A DNA stretch of 64,000 nucleotides, from contig NZ_BDCH01000012.1 of NCBI RefSeq assembly GCF_001613405.1, positions 1 through 64,000 on the forward strand, written 5' to 3'. Each line of letters begins with the position of its first letter. Within the stretch, counting starts at the first letter, position 1. Origin of the DNA: Nocardia crassostreae. GTDB taxonomy: Bacteria; Actinomycetota; Actinomycetes; Mycobacteriales; Mycobacteriaceae. The translations under genes were made by a program, and so were the position numbers. This document shows positions 27,773 through 37,233 of the stretch, piece after piece. The notes under the pieces were generated by a model. That model searched no databases. It saw only the letters and a program-made list of their open reading frames with translations, and had not been told where the DNA came from.

Positions 27773-29248
27773 ATGAGCATCGACGAGTCGACCCTGGCGG
27801 GCGAATCCGTCGCCGATTCGACAATGGCCGAGGTCGACAATGCTGTCGAGGCCGCGGCCAGGGCCGCCGGGCCGTGGGCCGCCATGGAACTGGCCGAACG
27901 CGCCCGGGTGCTGGACGGAATCGCGGACCGGCTCGACGCCGCGGCCGAGGAGCTGATCCCGCTGGCAGTGCGGGAGACGCACCTGCCGCAGCCGCGCCTG
28001 ACCGGTGAACTGAAGCGCACCAGCTTCCAGCTGCGGCTGTTCGCGGACCTGGTGCGCGATGGCGGATTCCTCGAGGTCCGCATCGACGAGGCGGACGCGG
28101 ACTGGCCGATGGGCGCGCCGCGACCGGACCTGCGCCGCATGAACATTCCCCTAGGACCGGTGCTCAACTTCACGGCCAGCAATTTCCCGTTCGCCTTCTC
28201 CGTCGCGGGCGGCGATACCGCATCCGCCTTGGCGACCGGGTGCCCGGTCGTCGTCAAGGCCAATCCCGGGCATCCGGCGCTGTCCCGCGCGGTCGGCAGC
28301 CTGGTCGCCGAGGCGATCGCCGAATGCGGCGCTCCCCGAGGCGCATTCGGCATGATCTTCGGCCGCGAGGCCGGGGTGCGGGCGCTACTGCATCACGCGA
28401 CCGCCGCGGTCGCCTTCACCGGATCCACGGCGGGTGGCCGGGCACTGTACGACCTGGCCTGCGGGCGGCCGGTGCCGATCCCGTTCTATGGCGAGCTGGG
28501 TTCGATCAACCCGGTATTCGTGACCGCCGAGGCGGCGCGTTCCCGGGCCGCCGAGATCGCCGCCGGACTACTGACGGCCGTGAGTTCCATTGCGGGGCAA
28601 CTGTGTACGAAGCCGGGCCTGGTAGCGGTGCCTGAGGGGGCTCCGGCGCTGGCCGAGCTGATCGGCGCGGACCCGGCTCCGGCGGGCGCCATGCTCAATG
28701 ACCAGATCGCGGCCGGTTTCGCGAAGGCCGTCGAGCAGGTGAGCGCGCATCCGGATGTCCGGGTGCTGGCCGGAGGCGATATCGGTGCAGCCTTGCTGCT
28801 GACCACCACTGCCCGCGCGGTGCTGGCCGATCGCGATCGCCTGATGCACGAGATATTCGGTCCCGCAACACTCCTGGTGACCTACCGGGATACCGCCGAA
28901 ATGCTCGAACTGGCCGGGGCGCTGCACGGCGAACTGACCGTCTCGGTCTTCGGCGAGCAGGCCGACGACACCGCCCGCGCCCTGTTCGCCGCCGCGGCCC
29001 GCGTGGCCGGGCGGGTGCTCTGGAACTCCTGGCCCACCGGGCTCTCGGTGACCTACGCCCAGCAGCACGGCGGCCCGTATCCGGCGACGACCGCACCGGC
29101 GACGACCTCGGTGGGCGCGGCCGCCATGACCCGATTCCTGCGGCCCGTGGTCTACCAGTCGATTCCGGACGACCTGCTGCCGCCGGAGCTGCGTGCGGCG
29201 AATCCGCTCGGAGTGCCGCGCTCGGTGAACGGGGCACGCGCACAATGA
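27773..29248 (+). CDS. Alpha-ketoglutarate semialdehyde dehydrogenase (ALDH superfamily)
   Basis: 491 residues from ATG 27773 (ATG 27746 and 27725 are also open). The ALDH catalytic cysteine is Cys278 in GQLCTKPG; the Glu is in YGELGSINP; the cofactor region includes NFPFAFSVAGGDTASALATGCPVVVKANPGHP. The pattern FGPATLLVTYRD and the SSIAGQLCTKPG block fit NADP-dependent 2,5-dioxovalerate dehydrogenases. It oxidises alpha-ketoglutarate semialdehyde to alpha-ketoglutarate, the last step of the pathway. It overlaps the next gene by four bases. Confidence 0.88.
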   Translation: MSIDESTLAGESVADSTMAEVDNAVEAAARAAGPWAAMELAERARVLDGIADRLDAAAEELIPLAVRETHLPQPRLTGELKRTSFQLRLFADLVRDGGFLEVRIDEADADWPMGAPRPDLRRMNIPLGPVLNFTASNFPFAFSVAGGDTASALATGCPVVVKANPGHPALSRAVGSLVAEAIAECGAPRGAFGMIFGREAGVRALLHHATAAVAFTGSTAGGRALYDLACGRPVPIPFYGELGSINPVFVTAEAARSRAAEIAAGLLTAVSSIAGQLCTKPGLVAVPEGAPALAELIGADPAPAGAMLNDQIAAGFAKAVEQVSAHPDVRVLAGGDIGAALLLTTTARAVLADRDRLMHEIFGPATLLVTYRDTAEMLELAGALHGELTVSVFGEQADDTARALFAAAARVAGRVLWNSWPTGLSVTYAQQHGGPYPATTAPATTSVGAAAMTRFLRPVVYQSIPDDLLPPELRAANPLGVPRSVNGARAQ

Positions 29249-30492
29249 CTCTCAGCGACAGCGCGCGGACAGGCGACCCGGCTGTGCCGAGCCTGGACGG
29301 GCTCTCCGTTCTGATCATCGGCGGCGGGATGATCGGTTGTGCGCTCGCCGACCGGCTCACCCTCGCCGGGGCTGGGGTGCGGGTCTGTGAGGCGGGTGGG
29401 CTCGCATCCGGGACCACCGCGCACGGCGAGGGCAATGTACTCGTCTCGGACAAAGGGCCGGGGCCGGAACTGGAGCTCGCGCAGCTGTCGCGTCGATTGC
29501 GGCCGGAGACTCTCGAGCGCATTGCCTGGCTCCTGCCCGAGGATGTCGCGGCTGTCGAGTGGGAACCCAAGGGCGGCATCGTCGTTGCCACGACCGCGGC
29601 GGGAGCCGCCGCGCTCGAGGAGTTCGCGCGCGGTCAGCGAGCTGTCGGTGTGCGGTGCGAGCAGCTCGACGCGGATCGGCTGGCAGCGGCCGAACCGGCG
29701 TTGACGCGGGAGGTGACCGCGAGCGTCTACTACCCCGACGACGCTCAGGTGCAACCCGTCGGCGCGGCGGCGGCCCTGATCGGGTCCGCCGCCGCGGCCG
29801 GAGCGGTGATCGAAACCCGGTGCGCCGTCACCGGACCCATCCTGCAGGGCGGCCGCCTCGTCGGCGTGCGAACCACGACGGGCGCGCGCTACGCCGATGT
29901 GGTGATCAATGCGGCGGGGCCGTGGTCGGGCCGGGTCGCCGAACTGCTCGGCGCACCGATCGCGGTCAAACCGCGCCGGGGTGATGTGCTGATCACCGCC
30001 CCCATGCCGCCCACCGTCCTCCACAAGGTCTACGACGCGGATTACGTCGGCGCGGTCGGCAGTTCGGATGCGGCGCTGCAATCCTCGGCGGTGGTCGAAT
30101 CCACCCGCGGCGGCCCGCTGCTGATCGGCTTGTCCCGCCGCCAGTGCGGTTTCGACGACCGCCTGCGCCCGGACAGCCTGGCCGCCATCGCCCGCAAGGC
30201 GCTGCGCCTCTACCCGGTGCTCGCCGATGTGTCGATCATGCGGGCCTACGGCGGTTTCCGCCCCTATGTCGACGACCACCTCCCGGTGATCGGCCCCGAC
30301 CCGAGACTGCCCGGTCTCTGGCATGCGACCGGCCACGAGGGCGCGGGCATCGGCCTCTCGGTCGGCACCGCGCACCTGCTGACCGCTGCCCTGGCGAGCC
30401 GCCCCGCCGAAGTCGATATCGCGGCCTTCGCCGTCGACCGCCCCGCGGTCATCGCCCCATCCGAATCGACGGAGAACTACCTATCACTATGA
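29245..30492 (+). CDS. FAD-dependent D-hydroxyproline dehydrogenase, DadA-like subunit
   Basis: 415 residues of the DAO/DadA family. The N-terminal Rossmann motif is VLIIGGGMIGCALADRL and the C-terminal flavin segment is ATGHEGAGIGLSVGTAHLL. In actinobacterial and Pseudomonas clusters, a DadA-like chain joins a small 2Fe-2S chain and a second flavoprotein to oxidise cis-4-hydroxy-D-proline. Both partners follow directly here, joined by ATGA overlaps, so a heteromeric dehydrogenase is expected. Start ATG 29245 overlaps the upstream gene. Confidence 0.88.
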   Translation: MTLSDSARTGDPAVPSLDGLSVLIIGGGMIGCALADRLTLAGAGVRVCEAGGLASGTTAHGEGNVLVSDKGPGPELELAQLSRRLRPETLERIAWLLPEDVAAVEWEPKGGIVVATTAAGAAALEEFARGQRAVGVRCEQLDADRLAAAEPALTREVTASVYYPDDAQVQPVGAAAALIGSAAAAGAVIETRCAVTGPILQGGRLVGVRTTTGARYADVVINAAGPWSGRVAELLGAPIAVKPRRGDVLITAPMPPTVLHKVYDADYVGAVGSSDAALQSSAVVESTRGGPLLIGLSRRQCGFDDRLRPDSLAAIARKALRLYPVLADVSIMRAYGGFRPYVDDHLPVIGPDPRLPGLWHATGHEGAGIGLSVGTAHLLTAALASRPAEVDIAAFAVDRPAVIAPSESTENYLSL

Positions 30493-30803
30493 GTCCCAAC
30501 ATGATTCCGGCCGACCACGATCCAGTCGACCGCGCGGATAGGCCGTTGACGATCTCCATCGACGGCGTCGAACTACACGGCGTCCACGGCCAAACACTCG
30601 CCGCGGTACTCCTCGCCGCCGACCGTTCACACTGGCGCACCGCCCCGAACGCCAGCCCTCGCGGCGTGTTCTGCGGCATCGGCATCTGCTTCGACTGCGT
30701 CGCCACCGTCAACGGCATCCCCGACATCCGCCTCTGCCGCCGCCCCGCCCGCAACGGCGACACGATCACCACCCAACACCGCGCGTCCGAGGGGGCGCGA
30801 TGA
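30489..30803 (+). CDS. (2Fe-2S)-binding subunit of D-hydroxyproline dehydrogenase
   Basis: 104 residues. The cysteine set FCGIGICFDC followed by LCRRP gives CX4CX2C...C, the plant-type ferredoxin pattern of small subunits in multi-subunit amino acid dehydrogenases. The start at ATG 30489 and the stop at 30803 each overlap the neighbouring genes by four bases. It should pass electrons between the two flavoprotein chains. Confidence 0.9.
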   Translation: MSPNMIPADHDPVDRADRPLTISIDGVELHGVHGQTLAAVLLAADRSHWRTAPNASPRGVFCGIGICFDCVATVNGIPDIRLCRRPARNGDTITTQHRASEGAR

Positions 30804-32236
30804 GCAGGCATGTGGTGGTGATCGGCGGCGGTCCGGCGGGCACGGCCGCAGCGGAATCCGCGCTGCGATATGGCGCGACCGTGACTCTCGTCGATTCCAA
30901 TGAAGCGCTGGGCGGGCAGTACAACCGGCGAATTCCGGCGGCCTTCGGCGTACGGCGGCCACTCGCCATTGGACATGGTTATCGTGCGGCCGAGGAACGG
31001 GCGCGGTACCTGGCGGCCCACCCGCGCTGTGAATACCTACCCTCGGCGGCCGTCTATCAGATCGAGCGGCATGCCGAAGGCGGCTGTCCCGCAGTGCGAT
31101 TGCTGCAAGGCGTCGAGGGCGACCAACGGACGCACCGGGTGGTCCAGGGTGATGCGCTGATCATCGCGACGGGCGCATACGACCGGGTGTGTCCATTCCC
31201 CGGGTGGGACCTGCCGGGCGTCTATACCGCCGGGGCCGCACAGACTCTCGCGAAGACCCAACGCGTTCTGGTCGGGCAGTCCGTTCTGCTGTCGGGCACC
31301 GGACCGTTCCTGCTCCCCGTCGCCCAATCGCTGGCCGAGGGCGGGGCGAATGTCCGCGCCGTCCTGGAAGCGAACCCGGGTCGCCGCATAGTCCGGCACT
31401 GGGCTGCCCGGCCCTGGGAATTGCGCCACAGCCTCGGCAAAGCCGCCGAACTCGCCGAGTACATCGGTTCCGGTGTGCGACACCGCATTCCGCTGCGCAC
31501 CTCCACCGCCATCGTCGCGGTGGCGGGCGACGGCCGAGTGGAGGAAGCCACCGTGGCCCGTCTCGACCCGGACTGGACGCCCATCCCCGGCAGCCACAGC
31601 ACGGTGCCGGTGGATGCGGTCGTGGTCTCACACGGCTTCACCCCCCAACACGAACTCGCGGTCGCCGCCGGGGCACAGCTGACACCGGACGGATTCGTCC
31701 GTACCGACGCCTCGCAGCGCAGCACCGCTGAATCGGTCTGGGCCGCAGGAGAAATCACCGGCATCGGCGGATCACAGACGGCCTCGGTCGAAGGAATCGT
31801 TGCCGGGATCGCCGCCGCCGGTGCTGATCCACACGCGGACCGGACGTTGCGGGCGCGATACCGAACGGCCGAGCAGTTCGTCGCCCGCCTGACCGCCGCG
31901 CATCCGATCCGGCCCGGTGTGCTGACCTGGTCGCGATCCGACACCGTGATATGCCGCTGTGAGGGCACCACCCGGGGCGAACTCACCGCAGCCTGGGATC
32001 GCACGGCGGGCGGCGCCTACCGCGCCAGGAAGCTCACCACCCGCGCCGGACTCGGCCCCTGCCAGGGCCGGATCTGCGCCGCGAACATCCGCGCCCTGCG
32101 AGCTCACGGCTGCCCGGACGGTTCCGGGGCGGGGGTGCTGCCGGGGCTGGCCGCCGCCACTCCCGCCTGGCGGCCGATCGCCGCACCTGTTCGTCTTCGT
32201 GAACTCGCCGATCTCGATACCGAAGGACAGCACTGA
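30800..32236 (+). CDS. NAD(P)/FAD oxidoreductase subunit of D-hydroxyproline dehydrogenase, with BFD-like 2Fe-2S domain
   Basis: 478 residues. The N-terminal FAD motif is VVVIGGGPAGTAAAESAL; a second dinucleotide region is SVLLSGTGPFLLPVAQSL; the FAD-binding end is GEITGIGGSQTASVEG. The C-terminal 90 residues carry a BFD-like iron-sulfur site (ICRCEGTTRGEL ... GLGPCQGRIC). This is the alpha subunit type found with DadA-like and 2Fe-2S chains in hydroxyproline clusters. Its TGA shares one base with the ATG of the epimerase gene (TGATG). Confidence 0.88.
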   Translation: MSRHVVVIGGGPAGTAAAESALRYGATVTLVDSNEALGGQYNRRIPAAFGVRRPLAIGHGYRAAEERARYLAAHPRCEYLPSAAVYQIERHAEGGCPAVRLLQGVEGDQRTHRVVQGDALIIATGAYDRVCPFPGWDLPGVYTAGAAQTLAKTQRVLVGQSVLLSGTGPFLLPVAQSLAEGGANVRAVLEANPGRRIVRHWAARPWELRHSLGKAAELAEYIGSGVRHRIPLRTSTAIVAVAGDGRVEEATVARLDPDWTPIPGSHSTVPVDAVVVSHGFTPQHELAVAAGAQLTPDGFVRTDASQRSTAESVWAAGEITGIGGSQTASVEGIVAGIAAAGADPHADRTLRARYRTAEQFVARLTAAHPIRPGVLTWSRSDTVICRCEGTTRGELTAAWDRTAGGAYRARKLTTRAGLGPCQGRICAANIRALRAHGCPDGSGAGVLPGLAAATPAWRPIAAPVRLRELADLDTEGQH

Positions 32237-33237
32237 TGCGTAGCAGCATGATCATTTCCGCTATCGACACCCATATCGAGGGGATGCCCACGCGGGTGGT
32301 GACGGGTGGGGTCGGCACGATTCCCGGGGACACCATGGCGCAGCGGCGTCTCCATTTCATCGAGCATCTCGATGGGCTGCGCAAGTTGCTCGTCAACGAG
32401 CCGCGCGGGCACGCGTCCATGAGTGGGGCGATTCTGCAACCGGCTACGACCGCGGATGGGCACTACGGGGTGCTGTTCATCGAGGTCAGTAGGCTGTTGC
32501 CGATGTGCGGGCACGGGACCATCGGTGTGGCTACCGCATTGGTGGAGGCGGGCATGGTGCCGGTGACCGAGCCGGTGACCGAGATTCGGCTGGACACCCC
32601 CGCCGGGCGGGTGGTGGCGTTGGTGAATGTCATTGGCGGGCACGCGGATTCGGTGAGTCTGCGGAATGTGCCCGCTTACTGCGACAGCCTCGACAACGAG
32701 GTCGAGGTGCCCGGGCTGGGCGGGGTGCGCTACGACATGGCCTACGGCGGAAACTTCTACGCCATTGTGGATCTCGCCAAGCTCGGGCTGCCGTTCGATC
32801 GTGCGGAGCAGGATCGGATCCTGGATGCCGGATTGCGAATCATGCGGACCATCAACGAGGTTCGGCGGCCGGTGCATCTCGAGGACACGGGGATCTCCGG
32901 GTGCAAGCATGTGCTGTTCCTGGATCCGGCGTCGGAGCCCGCGCATACCCGCAATGCCATGGCCATTCATCCGGGCTGGTTCGATCGATCGCCCTGTGGG
33001 ACCGGCACTTCCGCGCTGCTTGCCCGCCAGCACGCGCGCGGGCTGCTCTCCGGTGACGAGGTGCTGCGCAACGACTCGTTCATCGACACCACCTTCTACG
33101 CGCGGGCGGTCGAGACGACCGCGGTCGGCGGGCGGCCCGCGATCGTGCCCGAGATCACCGGTCGCGCCTGGGTGACCGCCACGGCCAACTATCTGCTCGA
33201 CCCGTCGGACCCGTTCCCCGAGGGCTTCGTCTTCTGA
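32236..33237 (+). CDS. 4-hydroxyproline 2-epimerase (proline racemase family)
   Basis: 333 residues. Both catalytic cysteines are present: Cys91 in MCGHGTIG and Cys254 in SPCGTGTSA. Two cysteines indicate a racemase or epimerase; the dehydratase branch carries Thr at one position. It converts trans-4-hydroxy-L-proline into cis-4-hydroxy-D-proline, the pathway's first step, which the dehydrogenase encoded upstream then oxidises. Start ATG 32236 is coupled to the preceding gene. Proline racemase is the main alternative; the operon argues against it. Confidence 0.92.
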   Translation: MRSSMIISAIDTHIEGMPTRVVTGGVGTIPGDTMAQRRLHFIEHLDGLRKLLVNEPRGHASMSGAILQPATTADGHYGVLFIEVSRLLPMCGHGTIGVATALVEAGMVPVTEPVTEIRLDTPAGRVVALVNVIGGHADSVSLRNVPAYCDSLDNEVEVPGLGGVRYDMAYGGNFYAIVDLAKLGLPFDRAEQDRILDAGLRIMRTINEVRRPVHLEDTGISGCKHVLFLDPASEPAHTRNAMAIHPGWFDRSPCGTGTSALLARQHARGLLSGDEVLRNDSFIDTTFYARAVETTAVGGRPAIVPEITGRAWVTATANYLLDPSDPFPEGFVF

Positions 33238-33308
33238 TCCGCGCGATGACGCGTATTCCCCCGTCCGCCACAACTGTTTCACTGATCACCACCTGAAAGG
33301 CCACGACA

Positions 33309-34748
33309 ATGTCTGTCGTAACCCGCCGCCCCCGTCCGCCCGTGACCAGAAGCGGGGTGATGCGGCGAATGCCCGTCACCACTGCCGATACCGGTGATTT
33401 CAAGAAAAGCATGGGCCTGTGGCAGCTGGTCGCCCTGAGCCTGGGCGGACTGGTCGGCGCGGGCGTGTTCTCGCTGGCGGGTGTGGTGGCCAATGAGGTG
33501 TCCGGCCCGGCCGTGCTGGTCTCGTTCGCCATTGCCATTGTGGCCTCGTGCGCGGCGGGCCTGTGTTACGCCGAATTCGCGGGCATGGTCCCCAAGGCCG
33601 GTTCCGCCTACACGTATTCCTATGTGGCACTGGGCGAGATCATCGGCTTCATGATCGGCTGGGATCTGCTGCTGGAGTACACCGCCATCGTCTCGGTGGT
33701 CGCGATCGCGGTCTCCGGCTACCTCAACTACATCACCCACTACATCGGATTCGACCTGCCCACCTGGGCGCTCGGCGCGCCGGGCACCGGCGAGGGCCGC
33801 AAGGTCGATCTGTTCGCCCTGGTGCTGTGCCTGCTGCTGGCCTACCTGCTCTCCCGCGGCACCCGCGAATCCGCCCGCGTGCAAACCGGACTCGTCGCAC
33901 TCAAGATGCTCATCGTCGCCATCGTGGTGATCGCGGGCGCCTTCCACATCAAGGCCGGTAACTACACCCCGTTCTTCCCCTTCGGCGTCGGCGGCGCGGT
34001 CTCCGGCGCCGCCCTGGCCTTCTTCGCCGTCTACGGCTACGACGCCATGAGCGCCGCCGCCGAGGAATCCAAGGACGGCAAGAAGCTCATGCCCAAGGCC
34101 ATCCTGATCAGCCTGGGCATCGCCTCGGTGGTCTACCTGCTGGTCTGCCTGGTCATCGTCGGCATGGTCGACTACACCGACATCGATGTGTCCGCCCCCT
34201 TCTTCAGCGCCTTCGACACCGTCGGCATGGGCATTCTCGGCCTGGTCATCGCGGTCGGCGCGGTCGTCGGCGTCACCACCTCGGCCTTCGCCAATATGCT
34301 GGCCGTCACCCGCGTCGGCTTCGCCATGAGCCGCGACGGCCTGCTCCCCTCCTACTTCGGCAAGAGCAGCGAACGCCGTAAGGTCCCCACCCGCGTCATC
34401 TGGCCCGTCGGCATCGTCTCCGCCCTCATCGCCGGTTTCCTCCCCATTCGCGAAGCCGCCGAACTCACCAATGTCGGCATCCTCATGGCCTTCATCGTCG
34501 TCGCCCTCGGCGTCATCCGTCGGCGCAAGACCCGCCCCGACGCCGAGCGCGCCTTCCGCACCCCGTGGGTCCCCGTCGTCCCGCTCATCGGAATCGCCTT
34601 CTCGCTCTGGCTGATCAGCCACCTCGACGTGATCACCTGGGTGCGCTTCATTGCTTGGCTGCTGCTGGGCCTGGCCTTGTACCTGGGCTTCGGTTACCGC
34701 AATTCGAAGCTGAACGACACAGAGGGCTCGGCCGAGCCGGTGAGATGA
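33309..34748 (+). CDS. APC family amino acid permease
   Basis: 479 residues with about twelve membrane helices. The APC hallmark LVALSLGGLVGAGVFSLAGVVA lies in the first helix, and the third-helix region has YAEFAGMVPKAGSAYTYSY, as in the cationic amino acid transporter branch. The gene follows the epimerase by 71 bases and is probably part of the operon, so it likely imports hydroxyproline or proline. A strong hairpin ends the operon right after its stop. Confidence 0.9.
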   Translation: MSVVTRRPRPPVTRSGVMRRMPVTTADTGDFKKSMGLWQLVALSLGGLVGAGVFSLAGVVANEVSGPAVLVSFAIAIVASCAAGLCYAEFAGMVPKAGSAYTYSYVALGEIIGFMIGWDLLLEYTAIVSVVAIAVSGYLNYITHYIGFDLPTWALGAPGTGEGRKVDLFALVLCLLLAYLLSRGTRESARVQTGLVALKMLIVAIVVIAGAFHIKAGNYTPFFPFGVGGAVSGAALAFFAVYGYDAMSAAAEESKDGKKLMPKAILISLGIASVVYLLVCLVIVGMVDYTDIDVSAPFFSAFDTVGMGILGLVIAVGAVVGVTTSAFANMLAVTRVGFAMSRDGLLPSYFGKSSERRKVPTRVIWPVGIVSALIAGFLPIREAAELTNVGILMAFIVVALGVIRRRKTRPDAERAFRTPWVPVVPLIGIAFSLWLISHLDVITWVRFIAWLLLGLALYLGFGYRNSKLNDTEGSAEPVR

Positions 34749-34754
34749 ACCCGG

Positions 34755-34797
34755 AACGCCGCAACCCGCAGGTCGAGGACCTGCGGGTTGCGGCGTT
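34755..34797. terminator. Terminator of the hydroxyproline operon
   Basis: Perfect 20-base arms (AACGCCGCAACCCGCAGGTC and its complement) around GAG, then TTCC. It lies between convergent genes and may act in both directions. Confidence 0.88.
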
Positions 34798-34805
34798 TCC
34801 AGTTG

Positions 34806-35621
34806 TCAGAGCGTGGACAGGAAGTCGAGCAGCAGCTCGTTGAACCGGTCGGGGGCCTCCAGCTGTAGCCAGTGGCCGATGCCGTCGAGGCGCTCGTAGC
34901 GCCACGAACCGCCGACGTATTTCTCCGTGCCGAGCATGTTCCGCTCGGTGAGGCAGAAGTCCTCGCTGCTCCACACGCCCATGACCGGTGCGGGCACCGG
35001 CGGGAGCGGGGGCATGTCGATGAGCAACTCGGGTCCCGCACCGGTCCGGTACAGGCCCAGACTGGTGCTGAGCGAGCGCGGATCACGCAGCCGCTCGATG
35101 ACCTCGTCCAGGTCCGGATGGCTGGCCAGCCACTCCCGGGCATTGGCGAAATCGTTGTCGGCGAGCCAGCGCTCGGCAATGCCGGAGAACTGGAACAACA
35201 GGAAGTACCAGGACTTCTCGCGCTGTGGCAGTCCCGCGTCCCGGACCGCCGCCGGGGTCCCCGCCGAGAGGATGGTGAGGCTCTCGACCCGCTCGGGATG
35301 CAGGGCGGCGAGCAGCTGGCTCAGGGTCGCGCCCCAATCGTGGCCGACGACGTGCGCACGCCGGATGCCCAGTTCGTCCAGGATGCCGACCAGATCGGCG
35401 ACGTACTGTTCGAGCTCGTACTGCTTCAGCTCCGAGGGCTTGTCCGAGGCCCCGAAGCCGCGCAGATCGGGTGCGACGGTGCGGTACCCGGCCGCGTTCA
35501 GCGCGGGCACCTGATGCCGCCAGACCGCGTGGGTGTCCGGAAAGCCGTGCACCAGAAGTACATCCGGACCCGACCCGCTGACCTCGACGTGCAGGGCCAC
35601 GCCATTGGTGCCGATACGCAT
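34806..35621 (-). CDS. Alpha/beta hydrolase, epoxide-hydrolase type
   Basis: 271 residues. The oxyanion loop is HGFPDTHAVW, the nucleophile is Asp95 in VGHDWGAT, and the catalytic His lies in GIGHWLQLE. Asp rather than Ser as nucleophile fits epoxide hydrolases or haloalkane dehalogenases; HGxP favours the former. Start ATG 35621 overlaps the stop of the flavin monooxygenase gene (ATGA). A monooxygenase that makes an epoxide and a hydrolase that opens it would be a coherent pair. Confidence 0.88.
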   Translation of the reverse strand: MRIGTNGVALHVEVSGSGPDVLLVHGFPDTHAVWRHQVPALNAAGYRTVAPDLRGFGASDKPSELKQYELEQYVADLVGILDELGIRRAHVVGHDWGATLSQLLAALHPERVESLTILSAGTPAAVRDAGLPQREKSWYFLLFQFSGIAERWLADNDFANAREWLASHPDLDEVIERLRDPRSLSTSLGLYRTGAGPELLIDMPPLPPVPAPVMGVWSSEDFCLTERNMLGTEKYVGGSWRYERLDGIGHWLQLEAPDRFNELLLDFLSTL

Positions 35622-37066
35622 CAGTTCGCTCCCATCGCGGCGAGCAGCTCCGCGCGCGGCGGACCCTGCTCCGGGTAGCGGGCGGCGCCCGCGCCGAGCT
35701 GGATGATCCGATCGAGCACACCCGGGCGCGCCAGCGCCTCGTCCGGTCCGGTCAGCAGCGACCCGATATCGGCGAAGGCGCGCAGCACCTCCGGATCCCG
35801 CAGTTTGGCGACCTCCACCGCCTGCCGCAGCGCCCAGTCCTGATCGTCGGTCGCATAGGGGATTCCGGCGATCTCGCCGTCGATCTGGGCCAGCCGGTGC
35901 GCATCCCATCCGGCGGAGGCCTCGTAAATCGGGCCGAGCGTGGCGCCGGTGACCTCGTCGAAGCGCAGCGCCAGCTTCTCCGCATCGTCGATGCCGACCT
36001 CGCGCAACGTCTCTCGCAGCAGCAGGCCGTGCGTCATACCCATGGTGATTCCCATGCCGAAGGTGGGATTGGTTGTCGCCCAGGCATCTCCGATGGACAG
36101 CAACCCGGTCGCCACCGGTCGGCCGCCGACGATCAGCCGCCGCCGTCGGGGTTCCATATTGGCCATGGCGAGCACCCCGGTGATCGGTTCGCCGTACGAA
36201 GCCCAGTGCGCCGTATCGGGATACAGCGCCATGGCGCGCTGCCAGGCCTCCGGATCGCTCAGCCCCCGCATGGCGCGGTCGGGGCCGGAGACGAATACCG
36301 CCAGCGCCCAGGTGCCCGCATCACCGGGAACGGAGGCGATGGACAGGCCGTCGTGGTGATACACCGGCCAGGCGGGCTGGGCGGGCAGCGAGCCGTCGGC
36401 GGAGCGGAAATAACGGCTGTAAGCGAGGAATCCGGTCTCGTGCTTGTCGTTGTCAGGGGCGGCCGCACCGGCCTCGGTGAGCATGGCGGCCGCGGTGGAA
36501 TTGCGGCCGAGGGCATCGACGACCAGATCCGCGGCAATGGTCTCGCCGTACGCGGTCACGACGCCGGTGACGTGCGGAATCCCGTCGACCGGCGTGGCAT
36601 CGGTCAGGAATCCGGTGACCGGGGTGCCCCGGCGGATGGCGATTCCATTGAGCGCGGCGGCTTTTCCGAGCCCTTCCTCGATGACCGGGCGGCGTGCGGT
36701 GAGGGTGCCGTACCGCTCGTCACCGTCCACCCGGCCGCCGATGGCGGGCAGATCGAAGGCGCCGTCGAGCATATTGTGCGGCGCCGCGCCCAGCAGCCGG
36801 AGTTCGGCCACGCCATCGGGCAGTTCGCGGGCGAGCAGCCGGTAGGCGCCCGGCAGCATGATGTGCGGATGCCGGAACTGGGCGACTCCGGGCCGTCGCC
36901 ACTGGTCCCAGGCGCTCTCGGCGTCGCCGCCGGGTCCGCCGGAGTCCTTGTCCAGCAGCGTGACCCGATGGCCGTCGCGGGCGAGCAGCAGGGCCGCCGT
37001 CAAACCGGTCGGGCCATCGCCGAGCACCACTGCGTGCAGTGCCCGGCTCGTCTTGGAGGTTGCCAT
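35621..37066 (-). CDS. FAD-dependent monooxygenase/oxidoreductase
   Basis: 481 residues. The N-terminal FAD motif is AVVLGDGPTGLTAALLLARDG (with DGPTG for GxGxxG), and the second flavin motif is GLLSIGDAWATTNPTFGMG. The fold is that of tryptophan-halogenase/geranylgeranyl-reductase-like flavoproteins. Start ATG 37066 has AAAGGA upstream. It is coupled to the epoxide-hydrolase-type gene, so the product may be an epoxide. The substrate is unknown. Confidence 0.82.
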   Translation of the reverse strand: MATSKTSRALHAVVLGDGPTGLTAALLLARDGHRVTLLDKDSGGPGGDAESAWDQWRRPGVAQFRHPHIMLPGAYRLLARELPDGVAELRLLGAAPHNMLDGAFDLPAIGGRVDGDERYGTLTARRPVIEEGLGKAAALNGIAIRRGTPVTGFLTDATPVDGIPHVTGVVTAYGETIAADLVVDALGRNSTAAAMLTEAGAAAPDNDKHETGFLAYSRYFRSADGSLPAQPAWPVYHHDGLSIASVPGDAGTWALAVFVSGPDRAMRGLSDPEAWQRAMALYPDTAHWASYGEPITGVLAMANMEPRRRRLIVGGRPVATGLLSIGDAWATTNPTFGMGITMGMTHGLLLRETLREVGIDDAEKLALRFDEVTGATLGPIYEASAGWDAHRLAQIDGEIAGIPYATDDQDWALRQAVEVAKLRDPEVLRAFADIGSLLTGPDEALARPGVLDRIIQLGAGAARYPEQGPPRAELLAAMGAN

Positions 37067-37161
37067 GATGATTCCTTTTCGACTGTTCGGAGGGGGTCTG
37101 GGGAGACTGTCGGCTCGAAAGGAGCTCACTTGCCAGACCAGAAACTGCTCACCGACCGCCG

Positions 37162-37208
37162 CGCGCCCGCCGCACCGCGTGGCGAGTCCACGCGATACGG
37201 CGGGCGCG
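37162..37208 (-). terminator. Nested hairpin terminator after the lipoprotein hydrolase gene
   Basis: Outer arms CGCGCCCGCCG/CGGCGGGCGCG (11 bases) enclose inner arms CGCGTGG/CCACGCG. It lies 26 bases past the stop of the gene ending at 37234 and before the flavin monooxygenase start. Confidence 0.7.
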
Positions 37209-37233
37209 GGGTGTGTGAGCAGGGCGTTGTGAA

